A stretch of DNA of 35,848 bases from JAAEQG01 sp023133475 (GTDB lineage Bacteria; Planctomycetota; Phycisphaerae; UBA1845). Shown here piece by piece: positions 15,169-25,418 of the stretch. The notes under the pieces were generated by a model, which was not told the DNA's origin, made no database searches, and worked only from the letters and a program-made list of their open reading frames with translations. The stretch is taken from positions 1 through 35,848 of the forward strand of contig DAOVLE010000022.1 in NCBI GenBank assembly GCA_030631415.1, read 5' to 3'. The position numbers were made by a program, and so were the translations under genes. Every line of letters starts with the position of its first letter. Positions within the stretch are counted from its first letter, which is position 1.

Positions 15169-16167
15169 ATGAACCGATCGAGCATCAGGATTAGTATAGC
15201 AGTTGGTGTGCTTTGTGGGACCTTGGACTTTGGACCTTGGACTTTGGACCTTGGACTGGCGTTAGCGGCAGCATCGGCTGGAGAAACCAAGCCAACAACT
15301 ACGCAAGCAGGCTTTGATCGTTCATCGACTGATTTCTGGCCCACACAGAAGTTTGTCGAGGTGCTGCTGCGACGCTGGGCGGGGTCGGCGGCAAAGGCAT
15401 ACAGCCTCACCCCCCGCCAACACCAAGAGCTTGAAACCCAACTGCTCGATCGCTGGCCCAAGTTCCTGGAAGAGAACCAAGCTGACCTGCAACCGTTGCT
15501 GAAAGAGTATCTCCAGGCCCGCATTATTCCTCGGTCTCCCTCTGCCAAGGCGATGCAATCATGGGCCCGGCGTGCGGCTCCCCAGCTTGGGAAGTTCCGC
15601 AAGGCTATCGAAGAGGGCAACGAGCAGTTCTCCGCCCTGCTGACCCCCGCCCAACAGGCCAGGTTTGAAGCGGACCGGACCCGTCTCGCCTCGGAGATGG
15701 AGGAGTTTGCCGTTCGTATACAATCGTGGGGGAAAGGGCAATTCCAGGAACAGGACTGGTGGGAGCTGACCGGCAGGAAGCCGCCCCAACGTCATCATCG
15801 CCCCAACGAAAAGCAACCCAAACCCGATCCAGGCGATGAATTCGACCGCGAGATGGATGCCTGGAGCCGCTATGTCCGCGAGTACATCAAGAAGCACCAG
15901 CTCGACCCTGCTCAGCGAGCCGCCGCCGAGTCCATTCTGGCTGAGATGAAAGACCGTGCCCGCACGCACTACAACGCCCGACGGCTTAGAATCGCCGCCA
16001 TGGAAGAACTGATCCGTCATCCCCAGGCCGGCACTACCGAAGCCCAAATCGAGGCGGAGTTGCTCGAGTTGTACGGGCCTATCGACGAGATGTTCCGCGA
16101 ACTCGATCGCCGACTACTTCTGATCCCCACTCAAGCCCAGAAACGCCAGGCCATGATGCCAGAGTAA
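15169..16167 (+). CDS. Exported, highly helical protein of unknown function, 332 aa
   Basis: The start ATG 15169 gives a signal peptide (MNRSSIRISIAVGVL ... LALAAASAG). The earlier in-frame start would lie in the repeat. The mature protein is almost all amphipathic helix, rich in Gln, Glu, Arg and Trp, with several Q/E-containing pairs around LTPAQQARFEADR, LDPAQRAAAESILAEMKDR and LIPTQAQKRQ. These recall the LTxxQ motifs of CpxP/Spy-type periplasmic proteins, though only loosely. A Pro/Lys/His-rich linker (PPQRHHRPNEKQPKPDPGD) splits two helical halves. The signal peptide hydrophobic core is interrupted by a tandem repeat (15218-15259). A periplasmic chaperone or sensor role is a guess. Confidence 0.75.
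   Translation: MNRSSIRISIAVGVLCGTLDFGPWTLDLGLALAAASAGETKPTTTQAGFDRSSTDFWPTQKFVEVLLRRWAGSAAKAYSLTPRQHQELETQLLDRWPKFLEENQADLQPLLKEYLQARIIPRSPSAKAMQSWARRAAPQLGKFRKAIEEGNEQFSALLTPAQQARFEADRTRLASEMEEFAVRIQSWGKGQFQEQDWWELTGRKPPQRHHRPNEKQPKPDPGDEFDREMDAWSRYVREYIKKHQLDPAQRAAAESILAEMKDRARTHYNARRLRIAAMEELIRHPQAGTTEAQIEAELLELYGPIDEMFRELDRRLLLIPTQAQKRQAMMPE
15218..15259. repeat. GGACTTTGGACC tandem repeat inside a signal peptide
   Basis: About 3.5 copies of the 12-bp unit GGACCTTGGACT/TTGGACC lie between codons for IAVGVL and LALAAASAG. They add about 14 residues (CGTLDFGPWTLDLG) in frame. Confidence 0.7.
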
Positions 16168-16208
16168 TCTGCGTCGTGGTCGGCGTCGGCGTACTGCCTG
16201 CGTAGTCT

Positions 16209-16299
16209 GTAGGGTGGGTGGAGCTTCGCGGAGCGAAGCGTAACCCACCGCGCCGATTGGTGGGTTCCACCTGCCTACGGCAGGTTCCACCCACCCTAC
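16209..16299. repeat. 91-bp GTAGGGTGGGTGGAGC palindromic element
   Basis: Both outer arms and two inner stems (GCTTCGCGGAGCGAAGC; CCTGCCTACGGCAGG) are present. It is intergenic, between the helical exported protein and the polyferredoxin gene. The left flank AGTCT is shared with the copy at 20877. Confidence 0.85.
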
Positions 16300-16333
16300 A
16301 ACATCAGTAAGATGCTGGTCGGAGGTTTGGCAG

Positions 16334-17527
16334 ATGGGAAACGTTGAGTTCAAGGCATACGTGTCACGACTGTCGTTAAGACAGAAGGTCTGGTCGGCTG
16401 TCGCTCTGGTGGTTGCGGTCTTGATTGTCGCTCTGGGGATGTTCTACGAATCCGACCGGGAACGTCTGATTGACCATAAATTCGCGCCGGAGATGAGCAT
16501 CAAGCAGATCGCCCCGAAACTGGGGGTAACCGGGCCGGCTTTGGCACGCGAGTTGGGCCTGCCCCTCGATGTGCCCAAGAAGAAACCACTCAGGAAGCTC
16601 GGCATATCGCAGGGACAACTCGACCATGCAACTGCCCATCTGCTGTCTCACCGCCCAACGATATTGAAGTATTACGTCTTTGCTGCCTTGACACTGCTCG
16701 GCCTGGTCTTTTTGACCCGACTCGGGCGACCCGATGGTGCGGATGTCTCCCAACGTAGGATATGGTATCCCCGGTCGCCGTATCTCCTTGTGCTCGTTGT
16801 TGCAGTGGTGGTCTGCGGGTTCGCTCTCGGCAAGTCCCCCAACCCGATGGAAGGCTGCGTCAAGTTCTTCAAGGCGCTGGTGGGCCTGTACCCGTCCGTG
16901 ACGGGGAAGGTGAGCGTCTTTGTTTTCTTCATCGCTCTGGCAATCATCGGCAACAAGCTTATCTGTGGTTGGGCATGCCCCTTCGGCGCGATGCAGGAAC
17001 TGATCTACAGCCTTCCCATCCTTCGCAACTTGAAGCGATGGAAACTCCCGTTCTGGCTGAGCAACACGATTCGGAGCGCTCTGTTTATCGTGATGCTCCT
17101 GCTTCTCTTCGGCATTGTCGGCGGCAGGAAGGGGTTCGTCGTCTACCACGCCCTCAACCCGTTCAACCTCTTCAGTTTCGACTTCGACAAGTGGCTGATT
17201 CCGGTCACGATCATTGTATCGCTGGTTTTGTCGCTCTTTGTGTATCGCCCGTTCTGTTATGTGATCTGCCCGTTCGGCTTCCTCTCATGGCTTGCGGAAC
17301 GGTTAAGCCTGGTGCGCGTGCGGATCGATCTTGCAAAGTGCACGAAATGCGGGGCGTGCATCAAAGCATGCCCTTCGGACGCAGCCGAGGGCATGGTGGA
17401 GGGAAAGCTGTTCAGCGCGGATTGCACCAGTTGCGCCCGGTGTCTGAACGTCTGCCCACACGATCTCATTCGATACGGTTCCGTGTTCTCCGCGGCGGGT
17501 GGCATGGTCAAGGACCACCCTCGATAA
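16334..17527 (+). CDS. NapH/NosR-like membrane polyferredoxin
   Basis: The protein has 397 residues. After an N-terminal membrane helix comes a soluble stretch (about 45-100; MSIKQIAPKLGVTGPALAR, then LGLPLDVPKKKPL). Five or more further membrane segments follow, with two cysteine motifs at their ends, CGWACPFG (211) and CYVICPFG (308), typical of NapH, CcoG and NosR C-terminal regions. Two 4Fe-4S sites follow: CTKCGACIKACP (336-346) and CTSCARCLNVCP. It should pass electrons between quinol and a periplasmic or cytoplasmic partner. No nap, nos or ccoG partner gene is adjacent, so the acceptor is unknown. ATG 16334 has GGAGGT 10 bp upstream. Confidence 0.88.
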   Translation: MGNVEFKAYVSRLSLRQKVWSAVALVVAVLIVALGMFYESDRERLIDHKFAPEMSIKQIAPKLGVTGPALARELGLPLDVPKKKPLRKLGISQGQLDHATAHLLSHRPTILKYYVFAALTLLGLVFLTRLGRPDGADVSQRRIWYPRSPYLLVLVVAVVVCGFALGKSPNPMEGCVKFFKALVGLYPSVTGKVSVFVFFIALAIIGNKLICGWACPFGAMQELIYSLPILRNLKRWKLPFWLSNTIRSALFIVMLLLLFGIVGGRKGFVVYHALNPFNLFSFDFDKWLIPVTIIVSLVLSLFVYRPFCYVICPFGFLSWLAERLSLVRVRIDLAKCTKCGACIKACPSDAAEGMVEGKLFSADCTSCARCLNVCPHDLIRYGSVFSAAGGMVKDHPR

Positions 17528-17705
17528 CGTTACGATTTGCCCGATGACCTTTCGCGGTGGTTCTTGACCATGTTCCGCGCCGCACGCTTTCGCGCAGCGT
17601 GTACATGGCCAAGCTCCATCTTACGTCACAGGCTATGTCTCCGTTTGTGAAACAGGGTCACCTTATGGCGACCTATCGTCGGAGACGCTTGGCCATGCCA
17701 CCCGT

Positions 17706-17736
17706 CGTCCCCCACCGCTAAAGCGATGGGCCACCC
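17706..17736. repeat. Half copy of the CCCACCGCTAAAG element
   Basis: Right half only (GTCCCCCACCGCTAAAGCG, then ATGGGCCACCC) of the element seen complete at 6210-6291 and 23411-23490. The remaining bases 17528-17705 show a weak hairpin (CACGCT/AGCGTG near 17584) without a T-tract and no gene. Confidence 0.7.
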
Positions 17737-17741
17737 ATGCC

Positions 17742-20555
<2,814 letters not shown>

Positions 20556-20644
20556 TTCGTGACCTCGGCCGGCCCGCTCAGGAAGCCGGGCAGGTGCTTG
20601 CTCTTCTCGTCGGAATCGTCCAGCACTACAGGACAAAGTCACTT

Positions 20645-20671
20645 GTAGCGCAGGCAGGATGCCTGCGCTAC
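20645..20671. repeat. GTAGCGCAGGCA hairpin
   Basis: A perfect 27-bp palindrome, GTAGCGCAGGCAG/GATGCCTGCGCTAC, follows TTGTA and lies upstream of the hybrid kinase. It has no T-tract. It is a different palindrome family with the same GTAG...CTAC ends as the others. Confidence 0.75.
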
Positions 20672-20705
20672 GAGTTTGGATGACATTGCGCTGTAATGTT
20701 AGTCT

Positions 20706-20783
20706 GTAGGTCGGGTCCGCAGACCCAACGTTCGGGATTCAACGGCGTCACCGGGGGATGTCGGGTCTGCGGACCCGACCTAC
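20706..20783. repeat. GTAGGTCGGGTCCGCAGACCC element
   Basis: The inverted arms GTAGGTCGGGTCCGCAGACC and GGTCTGCGGACCCGACCTAC enclose about 38 bp. The ends are again GTAG and CTAC. Confidence 0.8.
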
Positions 20784-20876
20784 AAACTCCACCGAGGAGA
20801 CAGCGAAACAGCCCCGTACACAGAATATCGTCAGGTGATCGGGGGGGGATGACTTCTCGTCGAAATCGTTCAGTCT

Positions 20877-20967
20877 GTAGGGTGGGTGGAGCTTCGCGGA
20901 GCGAAGCGCAACCCACCGCGCCGGTTGGTGGGTTCCACCTCGCTCCGCGAGGTTCCACCCACCCTAC
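20877..20967. repeat. 91-bp GTAGGGTGGGTGGAGC element; rest of the gap 20556-21195
   Basis: A complete copy, with CAA at the position that is TAA in two relatives. The gap also holds another palindrome at about 21018-21078, built on CCCCGTTCACCGG...CCGGCGAAACGGG. No gene is seen. TATACT at 21104 lacks a well-spaced -35, so no promoter is called. Confidence 0.8.
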
Positions 20968-21195
20968 AACTCAACCCAATCAGTATCGCAACCATAAGGA
21001 AACGGCCATCCGTCCCCCACCCCGTTCACCGGCCCTCCGGGCCGGCGAAACGGGATGGGGCACCCGTGCCACATTGCAGATGGCGGAACTCTTATGATTA
21101 TGGTATACTTCCGACACTCTAATCGGGAATATGTTGGGGTGTTTTTGTATTGCAGGGTGTCAGGCTATGCCGGGCACCCTTGGAGGAGGTGAATT

Positions 21196-22254
21196 ATGGC
21201 TATGAGTTTGCTGATGAGTTTGGCCCTTGTTCTGCCCGCGGCGGGAAACAGGCCTATAAGTATGGTGTGGATTGACCCCGACCCGGCGGTGGCGGGGCAG
21301 GAGGTGGTGATTCACTACGACCCATCGGCGGGCCCGTTGCTCGGTTCGCAATATGTATTCCTGCACTGGGGGATTAACAATTGGGACGAGGTGTTCGAGC
21401 CTGATCCGGTCATGGTCTGGAACTCCGTGTACCAGGCGTGGGAAGTCGGCGTTTCGGTGCCGGGCAACGCGACGCAACTCGATGTGGCTTTCCACGACAG
21501 CCTGGACGTGTGGGACAACAACGATGGGGCAGACTGGCACTTTGAAGTCGAACCCGGGACTCCCGAAGAGTGGGTAATGGACGGGGTATTGGATGCCGGT
21601 GCCACGCTGCTTGCCTCGAACGGCGGCATGGTGCTGTATGCCGGAGTCATCGGCGAGGTCCTGTATGTGGCGACCTGGGATGCCGGCGAAGGTAGCGACC
21701 ACTTCATCTTTCTGGCGGACACGCCCGGTGCCCTCCGTGCAGCCCCGTGGTCTAAAGCTGGGCAGGTCGCCGATTGGACCGCCTACCTGGCCCAGGAGAA
21801 CGACAGCCTCTGGAGCAATTGGTTCGACGCGGCGGGAACCACCGCATCAGCCAGCGGCACAGGCGACGGCTACCTCGAGGGCACGATCAACCTCGTCGAG
21901 GAGTTCGGCTCGATGCCGGCCAATGTCTATCTGGCGGTGGCGCTTTATGGCAATGACGATGACGGTGTGTTGCTGTTCGACTATCAGGTGCCCGCATCCG
22001 TGAACTCCGACGGGAACCTTGATGCCGACGAGTGCCTGCAAGTTAACATCTGCGAGCTTCTCGGCGAGTATGATGAGGCTGACTTGGATCGTAATTGCGT
22101 GGTGGACCTTGCGGACTTTGCCCTGTTCGAGGTCTGCTTGAACGGCCCCAGCCAGAGTTCGACGTGCCCGCCCGACGTCGATGCCGACTACAACGACGAC
22201 GGGGACGTGGACCTGCAAGACTTCGCAGCGTTCCAAGCGGCGTTCGCCGACTAG
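21196..22254 (+). CDS. Secreted starch-binding-like protein with dockerin tail
   Basis: The protein has 352 residues with an excellent ribosome binding site (GGAGGAGGTGAATT before ATG 21196). A short hydrophobic leader (residues 1-17) ends near AAG. Residues 20-120 resemble CBM25/CBM53 starch-binding modules: PAVAGQEVVIHYDPSAG, VFLHWGINNWD, WDNNDGADW. A second beta domain (about 130-265; VLDAGATLLA, AGEGSDHFIFL, APWSKAGQVADW) is of a type I recall next to such modules. The tail (about 275-352) has two Ca-loop helices, DLDRNCVVDLADFALF and DADYNDDGDVDLQDFAAF, a type I dockerin-like pair. There is no catalytic domain, so it may display or dock starch-binding surface. No cohesin is visible in the window. 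Confidence 0.8.
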   Translation: MAMSLLMSLALVLPAAGNRPISMVWIDPDPAVAGQEVVIHYDPSAGPLLGSQYVFLHWGINNWDEVFEPDPVMVWNSVYQAWEVGVSVPGNATQLDVAFHDSLDVWDNNDGADWHFEVEPGTPEEWVMDGVLDAGATLLASNGGMVLYAGVIGEVLYVATWDAGEGSDHFIFLADTPGALRAAPWSKAGQVADWTAYLAQENDSLWSNWFDAAGTTASASGTGDGYLEGTINLVEEFGSMPANVYLAVALYGNDDDGVLLFDYQVPASVNSDGNLDADECLQVNICELLGEYDEADLDRNCVVDLADFALFEVCLNGPSQSSTCPPDVDADYNDDGDVDLQDFAAFQAAFAD

Positions 22255-22288
22255 ACGCGTAAGTTCACAAACCGAGCGGGATGGAGAC

Positions 22289-22391
22289 GTAGGGTGGGTG
22301 GAGCTTCGCGGAGCGAAGCGTAACCCACCGCACCGACTCGGAACTCGGTTGGTGGGTTCCACCTCGCTTCGCGAGGTTCCACCCACCCTAC
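22289..22391. repeat. 103-bp GTAGGGTGGG palindromic element with matching flanks
   Basis: A longer variant of the 91-bp element (extra GACTCGGAACTC in the loop). The flanks also pair: ATGGAGAC before and GTCTCCAT after, extending the inverted repeat by eight bases on each side. Confidence 0.85.
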
Positions 22392-22438
22392 GTCTCCATT
22401 CTCCATTCCTCTCTGCGTCTCTACGTTCATAGGTATCG

Positions 22439-22466
22439 TTGACAAGTGTATGACTCGGGTTAGAGT
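22439..22466 (+). promoter_or_regulatory. Sigma70-like promoter of the MoxR operon
   Basis: A perfect -35 TTGACA (22439-22444) and a TAGAGT -10 (22461-22466) are separated by 16 bp. They lie 48 bp upstream of the first gene's ATG. Confidence 0.5.
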
Positions 22467-22514
22467 GGGCGGCGTGTCGGGAGTTTGAGCACTGTTTGCA
22501 GGAGCATCGGAACT

Positions 22515-23369
22515 ATGAGCACCTTGGACCTGCGGCCGATGGGCATCGGTGATATTCTCGATGTCACATTTCGCCTGTACCGCGCACGTTTTGTGAACTT
22601 CCTGCTGATCGCCTTGGTTGCGTATGTGCCGTTCGCCTTGGTGATGGCAGTTCTCCAAGCATCGATAGCGACTACAGCCGGTGAAATCATACCACAGCAG
22701 CCGTTCACGCTCGATCCAGAGGCACCGTTCGCCGGCGGCCCGGCTCAAGCGTTTCCGATTGATGTGGGCACTGCGATGATCGTTTTCGTGGTGGGCATTT
22801 TAGTGTTCTTTTGCATAATTTGGCCTTTGTGTCAGGGGGCGTTGGTGCACAGTATCTCGGCGGAGTACCTGGGCGAACATTTGGGGGCATGGGAGTCCTA
22901 TGCTCGGGCTGCACCACGGGTTCCGCGGATGCTGCTTGCGCAGTTTCTGGCTGGGCTGGTGATAATGGTAGGCTTCGTGCTGCTCATTGTCCCTGGGGTC
23001 ATTTTCTCGCTCTGGTTCATGCTGATTGCTCCGGTGATCATGCTGGAGCAGGTGAGCATCTCGGGAGCATTGGGTCGCTCGCGCGAGCTGATGCGTGGGA
23101 ATCTGGGCAAGGGGTTTCTGCTGGCCCTGGTGGCTGGTCTTCTGGCGGGGTTGATTAACGGAGTTTCGTCATTAGCAATTGGGATGGTTCCCTGGCCTCA
23201 CCCGTTTTTGAGCTTCTTTCTTCAGAATGCCGCGGCTGCGCTGGTGGTTCCCATTCAGATGGCTCCGATTATTCTGCTTTACTACGATCTGCGTATCCGC
23301 AAGGAAGGTTTTGACTTGCAGATGCTGGCGAGCGATTTGGGAACGATGCCGGTTGCGACCCCTGTATGA
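22515..23369 (+). CDS. Multi-pass membrane protein, first gene of the MoxR operon
   Basis: The protein has 284 residues from ATG 22515 (AGGAG ten bases upstream); TTG 22485 is less likely. The cytoplasmic start TLDLRPMGIGDILDVTFRLYR is a hallmark I recall from bacterial membrane proteins of the glycerophosphoryl diester phosphodiesterase membrane-domain type. About six membrane segments follow, with a conserved-looking LIVPGVIFSLWFMLIAPVIMLEQVSISGALGRS region typical of that family. The C-terminus is soluble (DLRIRKEGFDLQML). The stop overlaps the next start as ATGA, so the four-gene operon is translationally coupled. Its role with MoxR is unknown. Confidence 0.85.
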   Translation: MSTLDLRPMGIGDILDVTFRLYRARFVNFLLIALVAYVPFALVMAVLQASIATTAGEIIPQQPFTLDPEAPFAGGPAQAFPIDVGTAMIVFVVGILVFFCIIWPLCQGALVHSISAEYLGEHLGAWESYARAAPRVPRMLLAQFLAGLVIMVGFVLLIVPGVIFSLWFMLIAPVIMLEQVSISGALGRSRELMRGNLGKGFLLALVAGLLAGLINGVSSLAIGMVPWPHPFLSFFLQNAAAALVVPIQMAPIILLYYDLRIRKEGFDLQMLASDLGTMPVATPV

Positions 23370-24184
23370 TTCCTCGGCTCTTCATCGTGGTTTGCATTCT
23401 GTTTGGAGGAGTGGCCCATGGCTTTAGCCGTGGGGGACACGAATCGCGTGGAGTATTCGCGTCCCCCACCGCTAAAGCGGTGGGCCACCCATCCAGGGAT
23501 CCGTCCAGGAATATGTCTTCGTATTCACGAACTGATGCACTTAGCCCTTACCATCAGCGAGCGCGCGGCACGGTTAGTGAGGTTCTGTCCCGGCGTGAGT
23601 TTGCCGATCTGACGAAGGAGCACAGTTGGTGGCCCGATTTCGTGAAGTGGGTCGGCGGGTTGTTCGAGGGGATCGGTGAGGTTTTGCGGTCGTTGCCGTT
23701 GGGGCTTTTGTGGGTCATTGTCGTTCTCATGGTGCTCACGTTGCTGGCGATTTTGGGTCATGCGGTGTATGTGCTGTATGGTTTGTTGGGTGCACGGTCG
23801 GTTCGGCGGGCTTCGAGGCGGGGGAAGGAACTCGCGGGCGAGGTGCTGGGAATAAGCGATCTGGATTTCGATTCGGTTTACCAGCAGGCCCGGAGACACC
23901 TTGCGGAGGGTGATTGGTTGGCGGCGACCAGGCATCTTTACGTTGCGGCGATCTTGTTGCTCGACCGGCGGGGGTGGGTGGCTTTTCGCGGTTGTAAGAC
24001 GAACCGTGATTATCTGCTCGAGTTGGCGGGTCGCCCTGCGTGTCAGACCGGTTTTCGCCGGTTGACGGGCAGCTTCGAGTCCGTCGTTTACGGCAACGCA
24101 TCCCCGAGTGACACATCCTGTCAGGAAATGATCTCTTTTGTCGAGGGTCTCGGTGATGAAGCGAATCTCCCTGGCCCGTGCTGA
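23366..24184 (+). CDS. DUF4129-type membrane protein with a repeat in its leader
   Basis: The protein has 272 residues. ATG 23366 overlaps the previous stop (ATGA) and gives a leader MIPRLFIVVCILFGG. Codons 16-42 are then a palindromic element read in frame. The conserved part begins near LSPYHQRARGTVSEVLSRREF; a membrane helix (LGLLWVIVVLMVLTLLAIL) follows. The C-terminal DUF4129-like cytoplasmic domain carries YQQARRHLAEGDWLAATRHLYVAAILLLDRRGWV, then KTNRDYLLEL, then FRRLTGSFESVVYG. ATG 23513 is an alternative that omits the element. DUF4129 proteins commonly sit with MoxR ATPases in envelope- or gliding-related operons; a function for the family is not known to me. Confidence 0.8.
   Translation: MIPRLFIVVCILFGGVAHGFSRGGHESRGVFASPTAKAVGHPSRDPSRNMSSYSRTDALSPYHQRARGTVSEVLSRREFADLTKEHSWWPDFVKWVGGLFEGIGEVLRSLPLGLLWVIVVLMVLTLLAILGHAVYVLYGLLGARSVRRASRRGKELAGEVLGISDLDFDSVYQQARRHLAEGDWLAATRHLYVAAILLLDRRGWVAFRGCKTNRDYLLELAGRPACQTGFRRLTGSFESVVYGNASPSDTSCQEMISFVEGLGDEANLPGPC
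23411..23490. mobile_element. CCCATGGCTTTAGC palindromic element inside a coding leader
   Basis: A complete 80-bp copy (GTGGCCCATGGCTTTAGCCG ... CGCTAAAGCGGTGGGCCACC), closely matching 6210-6291, lies between the leader and the conserved part of the DUF4129 protein. Confidence 0.85.
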
Positions 24185-25418
24185 TCGCCTGTTGGTTGTC
24201 ATTCTGTTGATGGCGGCTTTGGCGGCGGCTTTGATTTCCTGGGTGTCGCTGCCTCCGGAGAAAGAAGGCGGATTGTGGCGTCAGCCGTCGTCCTTTTTTA
24301 ACACCTCCTATGGCACCAAGGCGGCTTATCTGGTTCTGGATGAGTTGGGTTTTCGGGTGTCGCGTCTGCGGCGCCCCATTTCCCCACACACTCTTAGCCG
24401 CTACTCGGGGCTGTTTGTCTTGCAGCCGATCATCGGGCTGAGCGATGATGAGCAGCGGGCCCTGCAAAATTGGGTGCGACAAGGCCGCCGTCTGGTGCTG
24501 GCCCCCGGGGTTGGCGGTGAGGAAGGCACCTGCCCGAACTGTGGAGCCTTCTTCGACGAATGGTTCAACGTCATATCCCACGACGCCCCGGATGACAAAG
24601 AGAGGCAGGAAGCCCGCGCCCGATTCGGCAAGGAGTTGGATGCGTCGGAGCCGCTTTGTGCCGGGATCGACGAACTGGTGGGGCGTTGCGGATCGCGTTT
24701 TTTGGTGGGTTCGCCGGTCTCGGAGCGATTGCAGAACTGCCAGGCCCATGAGTTTTGGGAGGATCGGTATGGTGTCATGGCATTGCGCGTGGAGTATGGT
24801 GCGGGGCAGATTATTGCCCTGGCTGACCCGTACCCGCTGACGAATCGGGGGCTGAGCCAGGCTGACAACGGATTGTTTTTAGCCAACCTGGCACAGGAGT
24901 TGGCCGGTTTGGAGGGTGATGGGATCATTGCGTTCGACGAGTTTCATCTGGGCTATGCCGAGCGTGATTCGTCCTGGTTGGCGATTGTCAAGCTGACATT
25001 GGCGCAGCATTGGGGCTGGGCGGTTGGGCAGGGGTTGCTGGTTGGCGTGTTGGCTCTTTACGCCGCGGCGGTGCGTTTTGGCCGACCGCGTGACGTGGTG
25101 CTCCGCAAGCGTCGCCATCACGGCGAGTTCGCCCGGTCCGCCGGTCGGCTGTTGCATGACGCAATGGCTACGGAACTGGCGTATCGAACCCTTTTTGACC
25201 ACTATCGCAATCGCCTTTGCAAACTTGTGCATCTGCCGCCGGAGGCTGATGATACGGCGTTGTCCACGGCGGTGGGCCGGGAGTGCGGCCTGGACCTTGC
25301 GCCGATACTGTCCAGTGCCAGGCAACGAATCGTAAGCAGCCGTATCACTCGCACTATGGTGTTCGAGATGGCCAAGCGGATGCACCGCACTATGGAGGAG
25401 CTGGAACATGGACTTTGA
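24156..25418 (+). CDS. DUF4350-type membrane protein
   Basis: The protein has 420 residues. ATG 24156 has GAGGGT upstream and overlaps the DUF4129 gene by 29 bp. After an N-terminal membrane helix (LLVVILLMAALAAALISWV) comes a DUF4350/ThuA-like flavodoxin-type domain (about 50-270): SSFFNTSYGTKAAYLVLDELGF, LFVLQPIIGLSDDEQRALQNWVRQGRRLVLAPG and DGIIAFDEFHLGY. A CPNCGAF motif at about residue 128 is unusual. A second membrane helix (GQGLLVGVLALYAAAVRFG, about 288-306) and a helical cytoplasmic tail follow. The usual MoxR-operon partner role applies; the exact function is not established. Confidence 0.85.
   Translation: MKRISLARADRLLVVILLMAALAAALISWVSLPPEKEGGLWRQPSSFFNTSYGTKAAYLVLDELGFRVSRLRRPISPHTLSRYSGLFVLQPIIGLSDDEQRALQNWVRQGRRLVLAPGVGGEEGTCPNCGAFFDEWFNVISHDAPDDKERQEARARFGKELDASEPLCAGIDELVGRCGSRFLVGSPVSERLQNCQAHEFWEDRYGVMALRVEYGAGQIIALADPYPLTNRGLSQADNGLFLANLAQELAGLEGDGIIAFDEFHLGYAERDSSWLAIVKLTLAQHWGWAVGQGLLVGVLALYAAAVRFGRPRDVVLRKRRHHGEFARSAGRLLHDAMATELAYRTLFDHYRNRLCKLVHLPPEADDTALSTAVGRECGLDLAPILSSARQRIVSSRITRTMVFEMAKRMHRTMEELEHGL

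Noticed and set aside
20696..21097. 133-codon plus-strand ORF
   Set aside because: It is made entirely of palindromic repeats that happen to be stop-free in this frame.
21074..21109. Promoter for the starch-binding-like gene
   Set aside because: TATACT at 21104-21109 is good, but TTGCAG lies 24 bp away and no better -35 is in range.
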